Shown piece by piece: positions 34,831 through 45,489 of a stretch of 64,000 bases of DNA. This DNA is from Caprimulgus europaeus (Eukaryota; Chordata; Aves; Caprimulgiformes; Caprimulgidae): contig OU015528.1 in the NCBI GenBank assembly GCA_907165065.1, forward strand, positions 32,510,515 to 32,574,514. Reading direction: 5' to 3'. Below the pieces are notes generated by a model. It was given only the letters and a program-made list of their open reading frames with translations. It searched no databases and was not told the origin of the DNA. The position numbers were made by a program, and so were the translations under genes. The stretch's first letter is position 1. Each line of letters begins with the position of its first letter.

Positions 34831-36831
34831 CTAGAAGAAAACAGAATATGAGTTTCAGCATCTCATTATTTCTCAGAAGATTGGAATTAGGCTTGTCACA
34901 GAAATTGAATCAAGAATTGACCCTCCTTATTGTCTCAAGTAGTTCTATTAGAGTCATTATACCATAAGATATAAACTGGCTCATTCAAATTCAGACTAGC
35001 ATACATAGTTACAAGCAACTTGACCTCTGAAGAACAATTTTAAATTACCATAACACATGCAAAGAGTTAACAGGACAAGTGAAAGAGGGCTGGGAGCAGA
35101 AACATCACTGATCTCCTCTTTAATGCCCCTGCAGGCTTCACCTCCCAAATAATCTCCAGAGTTTGTTTTATAGTTAGGTCAGCCTTAATTAAACTAAATG
35201 ACTGGGGTTTAGAACTGCTCTTCTTAAGTGTTGGGCAAAAACGTACCTGTTTCATTTTGCTCTTCATTTCTTCTAGGTTCTTTTCAATGTGCTCTCTGTG
35301 TCCTGAGAATTTCTAAAAAAAGAAAACATCCAGACATAACACTGGCTGTATGGAACTATGGGTTTTGTTTGTTTGTTTGTTTCCTTTTTCACACCTTCCT
35401 ATCAACCTCCAGTTTGGTATCTTTGATCTGAGGTTTCCTTTTATATCACTGCCTTTTGCCACTGTTTGCAGCATTCTGAGATTCAGGAGCAGCGACAAGA
35501 GTCATGCCTCAGAGAAGGGAAAGAAACCCAAAGCTACTCACACATCTGCTCAGCTCCGAGGTCAAGGATGCCAAGAACTGAGCCACCTCCTCAGCATATG
35601 GGTACTGGTCCTTGGCCTCAGTGAGGAGGACATCTTTCACTACAATCTCCACAATCCTCTTCATCACGTAGCAGCGGTTGTTTTCCTATGTATGCAAGTA
35701 AGGGATTATGCTAAATTACGGCAAGAGATCAATGAGGGCTGCAGAAGGGTGCAGCGAGCAGCCTCCTGGTGAAACACTTACCTTGATGTTCACATAGAGA
35801 TGCTGCCCAATGAGCCTGTTGTCAGTGTCCTGGTCTGAGACCCTGGCCTGAGAGGAAAAAAAGAAAATGTCAGGTAAGGATGGGAAGCTTACCTAAAAAT
35901 CAATAATAAACCCTACGGTTTACATCAACAATAGTGTAGATGAAATGAGGGAAGGGACACAACGGACAGCCTGTTACAGGTAGATAAGCTTGGACATTGT
36001 GTCTGTTTCTCCCCTTAACTGGGTGAGATTCAAGGTTAGTATTACTGGAAAATAAATAAGCGGCAGTCTGAATTCCTGTGCCCCTCTTAAACATCAGATA
36101 TCGTAGTGGTTATGATGACTAAACCAGATGCCGCAGGTGGCCGACCTCAGGGTGGCCCACAGTGCTGCTGGGAGGTGCTGCAGCACTCAGTGATGTACAC
36201 CAAGGGGGACCCACCCGTGGAAATAAGAGCAGACAAGAAACCTGCCCAAGCAGATGCCTGAGGCGCTGCCTGTCTGTGGCTGGAGTCATGGACAGGCCCA
36301 GCTCCAAATGGACTGGGGAAGCAGAGAAATTGAAGCTCATATTTCAAAATTGCCCCAGTCTAGGAGCAGCCACTCAAGAGATAAAGCTGTGCTGTGCCAG
36401 GGGCTGCTTTTCCCTCAGGGAGCAGGAGGAGGTCAGGCAGCAGCTTCCCCTGGCTACACATCCAGCAGACAACAAACCCACTGCACATGCCCAAGCTCTG
36501 CCTTACTGCAAATCCATGTTTTCTGGGAGAAAGGCATGAGAAAGAGAGAGAAATGCCAAAGGTAAGGAGCCAGGGCACTGGCAGAGGAGGTCAGATCCCA
36601 CCATGAAGGACACGTGGGTTACTGTACCATTTTAGCCAAGGTGTAGGTGCGATTCCTGATGTAGGGCTGCTGGAAGTTGATCTTCCTGAGCTTGCAGGCA
36701 TGGTGGGTGGTAGAAGCCACCCCTGCCCCTTTTGGAGGCAGAGGGCTGGTGAGAAGAAGAGGGAGACAGCAACAGCAGCAGAAGATGACCCATCCTGAGA
36801 AGCTCTTGGTCAAGGTTTGCAGGGAGGCCAT
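34717..36831 (-). CDS. IL22: Interleukin-22, complete five-exon coding region
   Basis: Secreted IL-10-family cytokine made by T cells and innate lymphoid cells. By known biology it acts on epithelial cells through IL22RA1/IL10RB and STAT3. Coding exons: 36628-36831, 35782-35847, 35542-35685, 35247-35312, 34717-34830; all phase 0, 197 residues (human 179). Signature segments are NFQQPYIRNRTYTLAK in exon 1 and KAIGELDLLFDYMENAC in exon 5. Four mature cysteines (46, 95, 138, 184) match the two human disulfides. The signal peptide has five consecutive cysteines (18-22). Only one N-glycosylation sequon is left, N60-R-T. After the last cysteine there is a 13-residue lysine-rich tail absent from human IL-22. 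Start: ATG at 36829-36831 in good context (GCC before and after). Confidence 0.96.
35247..35312 (-). CDS. IL22: IL22 coding exon 4
   Basis: 66 nt encoding KFSGHREHIEKNLEEMKSK and MKQ. Acceptor TTTTTTTAG, donor GTACGT. The nearer AG inside the exon (CTCAG) would break the frame, so the upstream AG is chosen. Confidence 0.92.
35542..35685 (-). CDS. IL22: IL22 coding exon 3
   Basis: 144 nt, 48 codons: starts ENNRCYVMKRIVEIVVKDV and ends with TSELSRC at donor GTGAGT (35536-35541). The acceptor is TAG after a weak pyrimidine tract. The human N-F-T sequon position reads I-V-E-I, so it is not glycosylatable. Confidence 0.93.
35782..35847 (-). CDS. IL22: IL22 coding exon 2
   Basis: 66 nt encoding ARVSDQDTDNRLIGQHLY and VNIK, aligned with human ASLADNNTDVRLIGEKLF. 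The human N-N-T sequon reads D-Q-D-T here. Acceptor CTCTCAG, donor GTAAG at 35777-35781. Confidence 0.94.
36628..36831 (-). CDS. IL22: IL22 coding exon 1 (signal peptide and helix A)
   Basis: 68 codons. The hydrophobic signal sequence contains VIFCCCCCLPLLL, with the cysteine run encoded by a TGC/TGT trinucleotide repeat. The mature part begins near THHACKLRKINFQQPY. It ends at an ATG codon followed by donor GTACAG (36622-36627). Confidence 0.94.
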
Positions 36832-36990
36832 GGCTCACGATCCAAAGTTGTCCGTCCCAGCAGGTTGCAGCTACAGCTCCTCAGCACTGATGAGAGAGGG
36901 TAGTGTTAGCACCAGAGAGAGTGGGCAAGGACACGTGAGAGAGGCACAAAGGCTTCAAGCCTTACCTTTGCTGTGATTCTTGATGTGCTC
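36832..36990 (-). promoter_or_regulatory. IL22: IL22 5' UTR with a probable short non-coding first exon
   Basis: A donor GTAAG at 36961-36965 and an acceptor CTCTCTCATCAG at about 36887-36898 frame a small intron just upstream of the start codon. This leaves about 55 nt of UTR (36832-36886) in the ATG exon and a first exon of about 20-25 nt ending at 36966. Mammalian IL22 is also reported to begin with a non-coding exon. Inferred from splice consensus and from the TATA box position. Confidence 0.6.
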
Positions 36991-37010
36991 TGCAGGAGGT
37001 GAGGTGCACC

Positions 37011-37017
37011 TTATATA
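37011..37017 (-). promoter_or_regulatory. IL22: IL22 TATA box
   Basis: TATATAA on the minus strand, followed by GC-richer sequence, about 45 nt before the donor of the proposed first exon. It predicts a start site near 36985-36992. Confidence 0.65.
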
Positions 37018-40000
37018 GGGCCACCAGCATCTCTCTCAGCTTTTTTTTTTTTGGGGTACTGGTGGTGAATTAAAAATGACATCAGCAAGTCTCTTACTTT
37101 CCAGTATCCTCTTCTGAGAACTACCTAACCACTACAAAACCCACAAATACAACTGCAAGACCATTGTAATCTTTAGTTTCTTATAAAATAAACCAAATTT
37201 TAACGCAGGGCAAAGCAGGGGCTTTTACCAGGCAGGAATCCTGAATTCTTTTTGCATAAAAACATTTGAGAAGTTTATGGGTTTGTGCCTTCTGTCCTGA
37301 TTGCAACACACTAATTGGATTGGCAATTTGATGGCAGATAATATAATTTATATAAATTTTTGTTTGCCTTCTGTAATAAATGACTGATGGTCTGCTGGTG
37401 TTGACTGGTATACACAAATGGTCAGAGACCAACCAGATCCAAAACACTGACCACCCTGCAGATGTTCTGCAAATACCTGCAGACCCTGCAAATACCCTTT
37501 CCCACACAGTAGCCCACTGGAGTCACCAGCCATCTGCCCATAGCTGTGCAATCCTCTCTGAGAGATCAGGAACTGGGTAGAACCAACACTGCATTTATCA
37601 CATCCCTGATCTCCAAATTATCAGTTTCCAAAAAAATTATCCATGATTCAGGCTGTATCCAGGTGTAATGACCAGAGAGCTGTGGTCATGCACTTACTTA
37701 TCCATGTTCCTGACCCTGTTCTGCTAACCTAAAGGCAGTGCTGCACCTTCAGCCTGAAATATTATGCAGGGTGCTAAAAGGAAACTGTGCTCTCTTTAGA
37801 GAGTAATTTGCAACCCAGCTGAGTTGGTAATGTATGAGGACACAGAACTAGTAAAAATGCAAACTCCTGGTTGTCTAATGCCCACAGAGCATGCAGGTGA
37901 CAAATGCAAGAAATCTGACCTGGAAAATCAAGGCTCCAACTCTGCCTCTAAGAGTGAAAAGAGGCATCCCTGGGCCTGGGCTTCACTCCTCATGGCTGAG
38001 GCTCTTGGGGCAAGAGCCATAATCAGCTTTACCTTGCGGGGTCTTTTGCTTATACCTGACAGGAAGCAGTTAAAGGCTGGCTGGCACCAGTTTTATGCTT
38101 TGGCTTCCCCTGATGCAGCCACAGCACAAATTCATCTCTCTATGCCTCAGTCCTGCCTCAGTTGCCCTCAAACACCTGCCACACCAGCTCTGCGCAGCTC
38201 TGTGCCCTTGAAGCTGCACCCTCTCACCCTGGAGCCATCATGATCATGTCTATTTACACCCCTCTCAGGGTATCCCACCCATTCCCATGCCCAGCCTCCA
38301 ACAGCATCCTGACTGCAGTGGGCAGCAGAAAGCAAGCCTGGACCTATGGTGTCTACAATCTAGTTCACACCTCTAACATACCACAAAGCTACTCAAGAAC
38401 TTGTTTATAAAGTCTTTTCCATGTATTTTTTATTTGCAAGGCTAATAGGCCCAGTGGGGGAGCAGGTTAATGAAAAGACACTTATTCAGAAGACAGACAT
38501 TAAAGACCAAACTGGGGCAAATCTAGACAGAGAAGCTGCTTTGAAGGATTTGCCTCCCCCAAAATGCAATCCCTCAAAATCCTCTCCAGGTGTTAAATAC
38601 AGACTGATAGCCGAAGTCTGTTTCTAACTGAGATTTCTCGCACTTCTCCACCAGCTCATGCAGCAGAAGTCCCGGCTCCAGAACAAAAGCCGTGAATGGG
38701 CATTCAGACCTTCCCTGAGGTGGGATAGCAGCCCTGCTCCTGGTCCAGATCTCCTATCCTCCTGCCATTCTGAATCCCACCTCTCCATCCCTTTGATCAC
38801 TTACTCTTGTCAGACATGGATACAGCTTGCCTGACGTCTTCTTGTGGCTCTGATCCCATGGAAAGTGTTCATGACCTGGGTAAGCAGGTGCCGTGATGCT
38901 TACATCTCTTCAAACCTCTGCGAGAAGCCCACCTGGTCCCAAGCTTCCCACAACCTCTTGAGAGGTATTTAAACAGCATCAGGCAGAGGGATGAGGAATT
39001 AGATGCTGAATCTTTTTTCTGTCCTCTTTCATGCAGTGATTACAGGATCTCTTCTCTCTGTCTTCTCTGGTATTAGAACCCATATGCTGTGACATACCTA
39101 TTTTCATAGCAAATGTTAAGCTGGACTCAATACAAATCTCTTTCTCCTGTCTATATTTTTAGCCACCTCTCTCAGTCATACTACTTTTTGGCTGTAACAT
39201 GATGTCCTCCTTCTGACGCTTTAAAAAAACTTGATTTCACTTGGTTTTTACTTCTCTGCCTCACGTATGATACTGGAATGCTGAAATGCCCATTGTTAAG
39301 TTTGTTAATTCATATTTCACAAATTTTCTTGGTTTGTTTTTTTGGTTGGTTGGGTTTTTTTTTCAGTTGTGAGTTATAACAACCTATCTTCCATCCCTCT
39401 TGCTTGCTGTGAGTATGCCCAAAAATGAACATTCAAAATCTTACTGGAGACTAATTTTAGCAGACTGTATGGTTCCCCTGCTCAATAGTCCTCTCCTGGC
39501 TTCTTCCCAACCACATTCCACCAGGTAACTGCTGGTCCTGCATGTGACACTGAGTTACGGTGTAGCCACAACTGTGGCTGCCGTTATTTACTGGAACATG
39601 TCAAGAGAATTTCTTTGGAAGTGGAGATATGCCTCCCATTCCCAGGGTCTGCTAATTATGTTATGAGATTGCATTGAACTAGTCACTGCTCTCATCCATT
39701 CTGACTAGTTTACCACACCCTGGATGGGAGATACACATCTGGCATTAGAACCCACAGAAAGATGGGGCTGAAAACCTGCACTACCATTGGATCTTGCTCC
39801 AGTTCTCAGCTGAAGTCCAGAGAGGGAGGAAGGAAATGGATGCATTTCTTTATAAAACAGTGTACTCTTGGTAAAAAAAAAAACCAAAACAAAAAAGACC
39901 TCTCCAAGCTCAGAGAGGGAAAGGAGTGTAAGGAGAAAAAGTAATTTACCTTTTAAATGTTACTACTTTTTCTAGGTTTAATGTTATTTTTAATGTTTGA

Positions 40001-43000
40001 GGCTAGTAACACTGTTTAAAATACAAAATTCATACAAGAAAGCATACCTGCTATGCTTTTATTTTAATTAAAAACCACCAAAGACCTCTGAATTTCTACG
40101 AAGTACCCTCTGCATTATTTTTAAAGTATAATTAATTAAAAAATAATTTTGAAATTTTTCACAGGTCATATTTTCTCCTTGGTGCCATCCCAGAAGTTAA
40201 ACATCTATCCTACTAATGATCTCAGCGATAAACTTTTAAAGTGTAATTACATGGAGTTTCCCTAATTCATTAAGAAACCACAGCGGTTGAATATTCTCGA
40301 CAATGACTTCTTGACCCATATTGAAGACAGAGGATTTTTTGAGGAGGACTGGAACTCTACATCACATCTGCCTCAAAAGCCACAGACACTTCCTTCTTAC
40401 TTTGAATGAGGCCACAGGTGAATAACCAATACTGTACTTTGATGTTCAGCTGTTGTGTACCAACACCAGCACGCTGGCAAGCAGGAATTTCTTGAGCTTT
40501 AGTACATTTTCAGTCAGCTAGGATTATATTGCATTGTTAGAAACACCCTCGGGATCAGACACGAGGCTAGAAACACTGTCAAGGATAGGCACGTGGAAGA
40601 ACATGCCTGTGTATCGTCGTCTTGGGTCTTTTATCTGGCAATAAAATTTTCCCCCCTTAAATATCTGTATGAATGGGCCACAGGTCACATAGCACCTAAA
40701 ACTGAACAGGCAACCTATCTAGAGACATCCTCAACTTTCAGGTCACATTCATCCACTTCACTTTGTTCCAACTCATTTATGATCTAGTTCATTGTGTTTT
40801 ACCCCAGCTCTTCTTTGCTTTTGCCTAGAGTTTCAAGCTTGAAAAGATTAAAGCAGACTTAAAATATGTTTTAGCTCAGGCTCCAGTGAAACCTTATTTC
40901 AGTCCGCTCTCTGCCCAGCAATGAAAAAATCAGTAATATAAGTTTATTCTTTATAAAACTTGAAAAAAAAGGTTTTTCTTTGAAAAAAACGTAGTTCAGA
41001 CATTCATTATGGAAATATCCTAGTCCAGAGGCAAGTGTCTCCTGGGCACGATCACTGGGAATGGCAGAAGAGATTAGTTTCCTAGGGAGGAAATTATGTC
41101 AACATGGATATTGGGAGATGACATGTAGCATTTGATGGTTGTATTTTTGCTTTTTTATGACAGGTTTGATGTTGTGTAAGACACCGTGAATCTTTTGGAA
41201 GGAGAAGTAGTACTGTTATTAAAATTGCTTACCTTGGGAGTGTTAAGTGACTTTGGAAGACTCGTGTCAGACCTTAGTACAGACACTGCTGACTCAAGAC
41301 TTTTTGCAGAGGATGCGCGATTCACTACCTCCCCTGACAGCAACACTTTTGCTACACGGTAACGCACTTCCTCTGACAGTAACACATTTGCTTATTTATC
41401 TGATATTTCACCAAACACCTTTTTTCTGACCTTCACTTGGTTCTGTTACATGATTTCTGGGTCTCGTAAGTTAAGATGCTATATAATAAATTTCATACAA
41501 TCGATATTTATTAAAAAGAAAAAATCTAAGTGGAAGAGAGCTAATAGTTCATTGTGGTCTCATTTTTAAATTACATTCTGGGACAAAAAACCTCCCTTGG
41601 TTTAAATAACGATATTCTTTCCTCAGAAATACCAATGTAGTGGAGCTCCAAGAGCAAGCAACCCGGAGACACTTAGAGACACTGCACAGGTAGTACTGAC
41701 GTTACCACTGCTACTCCAGGAGCACTGATGTGGTAACTTTCATTGCAATGCCAGGAGGATTCAGTGATTGGTATGAAGACAAACAGACAAAAAAACCTCA
41801 GTGTCAACAGAAGTGCAACAGACGATAGTCCAGTGGTCCTGCCTCTGCAGACAACTGCTGCTGACATCAGTAAAGCATAAACAAAAGTTCTAATGAGACT
41901 TTCCAATAGGAGCCATCACTTAGCTCACGGAGAGCGGAGAAGATAGCTCAGACCACCTCAGCGCATGTGCCCCCAAGCCACCAACAGCACCCCTATTAGG
42001 CCTTTCACAGGTGGCTAGATCTTTTAATTCAGAGTGTAAAATCATACATGTATTATGAGACTCTCTCACTTTACATAGTGACCTACATATATCCAACTAT
42101 GTCTTCCGAATAGTCAGATCAGGTGAATTGAAACTTCTGTGCTTCCTGTTAATGTGGTGTGGTTGCACAGCAGTGACTCAGTGACATGGCAAAGTGGAAT
42201 TACTGACAGAGTGTACCTTAAAGAAAATCACCCTAAGTGGGAAGAGAATTTTGCAAGCTGGTTTATAATCCAAAATTCAGTGACAGTTACTCAGACTAAG
42301 AAATATCCCCAGCATTATGCACCTTGATTTACCATCAGCTATATGATGTAATAAATCCACACTACCTTGAGTAGTTAAAGTCATTTTGAAGGGAAGCAAC
42401 ATTTTTTAAGGTGAAGCACTTGTGCCCAGACACTGCTCATACACCAGCACTTCCACTGAGGCTCTGAGCTCAGTATTGTCTCCTGGTGAGTCCCTGGCTG
42501 TTCAGGTATTCTGTAGGACAGGGCTGCTAGAGAAGGAGGTGACGGTTCCCATGCTGTTAACAGTAGTTTTCTAGTCAGCATCCATCCCTCGGAAGTCCAC
42601 AGCCCATGCCTCAGCCCTTCCCCAGCCTGAGGTCATGGTATTGCCCATCTCCCAGGAGAGCCTTTGAGTCAGTGAGTTTCCTGCTGGAGTGGGACTACTG
42701 TCACAAATGTGAGATTTATGGGGCCAAAAGGAGACCAAACAAAATAGCTACAGCCTAGGAATTAGGATGCTGTTTTCCTGGGTTATCCATTTTTAGACAC
42801 TTTTTTTTTTTTTTTTAAGCTAAAATACGTAAACAGGCCAGAGCCAGCTTCCCACTGGAAACACAAAGAGCACGCTCCTGCCAAGAGCACTGTTCTGGGA
42901 ACTCACAGACCCACTCCAGCCGGGGGAGAACCAGGCCTTGGCAGGCTTCCCCCATCCACATGAGGGACATTGGGGTGAGAGCTGGACACCCAGCTCTCCA

Positions 43001-43207
43001 GAACAGGGTGCATCCACAGATGCCTGTACATGTGTGTCACACTAACCCAGCAACCAGAAAGGGATCCAGGAAAGGAAAACCACAGAAGTACAGGCTTTCT
43101 GGATCCTGTCAGCCATTCCTATTCTACTAGTCTTGAAGTAGGTGCTTTGGAAACACCCCAGAACATGACAGTATTCAACAAAGTCACCTTGAGCAAAAAA
43201 ATATTTT

Positions 43208-43247
<40 letters not shown>
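43208..43247. repeat. (TA)n(CA)n microsatellite
   Basis: About ten TA units run directly into about ten CA units. Confidence 0.93.
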
Positions 43248-44531
43248 TGCAGTATGTGTGGATACCAGACAGAAAAAGAGTTTAAAGGAAAAGCTTTGAG
43301 GCCCACTCAAAACCTGCACAGGTCACTGCCCTAGTTACCTCAGGAAAGGTAAGCTGGCATAAAAGTAAATCAGTTGCATTTACAAAGCTGACACGTGCTT
43401 TGCCAGAAGACTTTATCAAGACCTCTGAAGACGGTGGGGAGTGATATGCTTCAGTTGTCCTTTCCCCCTCCACTGAAGAATTGCACTAAGGAGGATTTGC
43501 TGCCAGGACTGTACCACCAAACTTCCCCTGCAAAGAGCAAGCTCACACCAGCAAATGAGTTTTTTTGCTCTTATACTTTCACTCCAGCCCCATGAATGGA
43601 ATAAACTGATCCAACAAAAGGTGTGTAAGCTGTAAACACTATCAGGGCTTGCTTGTCATCCCAAGGACTGCCAGTCTCCAGGTGAATCTTCTGCAGTTCG
43701 CAGTCCTCCACCCTAACAAGATGGTGCAGGACCACTGAGCATCATGCTGCAGAGTTTCTCGGGACTCTTCCTACACACAGCACGTTTGGCACATCAAGTT
43801 GAGATCTGCAGGGCAGGGCTCAGTTGATCCAAGAGATTCTCTAGAACACAGCCTGTGAAACAGAAATCTTGCAAGGTCAGCTCACATCCAACACAGATGA
43901 ACTGTATTAAGTATCAGAGTATTTAGGCAGCTCATTCACATTTTTAACATGTCCTTCAGATGTCCTTCTTCAACACAGTATTATACTCAGGTCAAAAAGG
44001 AGGACAAAACCTCAATTTCTATGAAACTGGAGTTTTCTGCTTAGCTACCATCCACTATCCTCTCTCCAGCTTTTGCTTTCGGTGTGATCACTGCTATGTG
44101 ATTAACACTTTCCCACCAGGTTTTGATGCAGAGCAAAGCCAAGGAATTAACCACACCCCAGAGTTAACCATAGCTCCAACATCTTCCCCTCTCTTCCCAA
44201 GGCTCCTGTCTGCAAAGGTTTGAATAACTGCTGGAATCAGGACATTAATTTAGGTTTCTTGACATTAAAATTACAGTTCCACTTGATTTCTTTATCACAC
44301 ATTTGTGTACATCTGAGTAATGGAAGAATTTTGCTTCAGGCCATGCTAAAAATTGGTCCATGAGGGTACAGCAAAACTTCCACTTGCATCAGATGGTGAC
44401 GGCATTCTTTGCTGACACATTTTACCAGATGGTAAGAACTGCTGTGATACCAGAACGTTAGGTGTCAGCTCAGCCTTGCAGGAACAGATGTAATGAAGCA
44501 ATATGGCATTATGCAAATCAGCACACACTAA

Positions 44532-44918
44532 ATTGTTCAAAGAAGCTGTGCTTCCTGCCCCATCTTCAACTGCTACAAATTTGCTCATCGAGTATTACAG
44601 ATAGTATTTGGAAAACCCTTTTTCCTCCACTGCTACCTGCCAGAAAATGATGACACCGAGCCAGATAAGGAAAACATCTTAGTACCTGGACTCGAAGAAT
44701 CTGTAAGTGAAGAGGAAAGCTGGTGGCTGGTAAGTAACATCGCTTCCTTTCACCTTTCTGCAACATACACTGGGTTTCAGACTGCAACCCTTAGGTCCAG
44801 GGGGAACTCAGGCTACCTGTATAGCATCGGAGAAGGCAAATCTGTTTTCAGGAGGTTTTCAATCAATACACAGGGATCCCTACGAGCCATACAGAAGACA
44901 TGGCTCTATTCATCGTAA
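44532..44918 (+). other. Unassigned 128-codon open frame with splice-like signals
   Basis: Stop-to-stop plus-strand frame lacking an ATG. The part after TTACAG (44605) reads like protein, for example PFFLHCYLPENDDTEPDKEN and GLEESVSEEESWW, and two GTAAGT donors follow. I do not recognise the family. It could be an exon of an unknown gene, a pseudogene piece or chance. Confidence 0.25.
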
Positions 44919-45198
44919 AAAAGCCGAAAAATCCCTATATAAAAAGATACACATTCACTTAAGTATCACTGGAAGAACACTGGGCAGCCTTAATCCAGAC
45001 TGTATATCCCAAAAACACACCTTGTTGCCTACACCTTCCTAAAAGCAATCTAGCTCTGATAGCTAAAGAAACTTCACTGCTTACATTCCTAAGGGTAAAG
45101 ACATTATATACTTCACATTATGTTTCAGAACTCACCTTAGTAAGGAATCAAAATTTAAAATGAACAACAAAACGTTATTGCAAAACTAATGCATTTTA

Positions 45199-45489
45199 TC
45201 AGAATTTTTTAAATTGGATGGGATTATCCACAATCCCTGATGTTCTCACAGATTTCCGTGCAGAGCTGGAAAGTTCCAACTGATTCTTCTCAAACTGTTC
45301 AATCCTGGGTTTCAGGAGTAATATCAGAATTTTAAGCAGCAAAGGCTGATGCATCATGAAAGACACTGGAAACTGACACTCTGCAAAGAAACAGAAGCTC
45401 AGAGCCATTAAAGGATGCCTAAATACTGCCTTGTGACTACTGCAGACATTCAGCAAAATCCTCAAAACTCTCCTTGTGCCCAGGGGCAT
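45199..45489 (-). other. Unassigned 96-codon open frame, exon-like
   Basis: Minus-strand frame containing TTCTGTTTCTTTGCAG (acceptor-like, ending at 45381), followed by a protein-like stretch with HQPLLLKILILLLKPRIEQF and a stop. No family recognised, and no clear partner exon. Confidence 0.25.

Noticed and set aside
35350..35772. 140-codon plus-strand open frame
   Set aside because: It is the shadow of IL22 exon 3 on the opposite strand.
36162..36539. 125-codon plus-strand open frame in IL22 intron 1
   Set aside because: No recognisable domain and located in an intron of a well-defined gene; considered chance.
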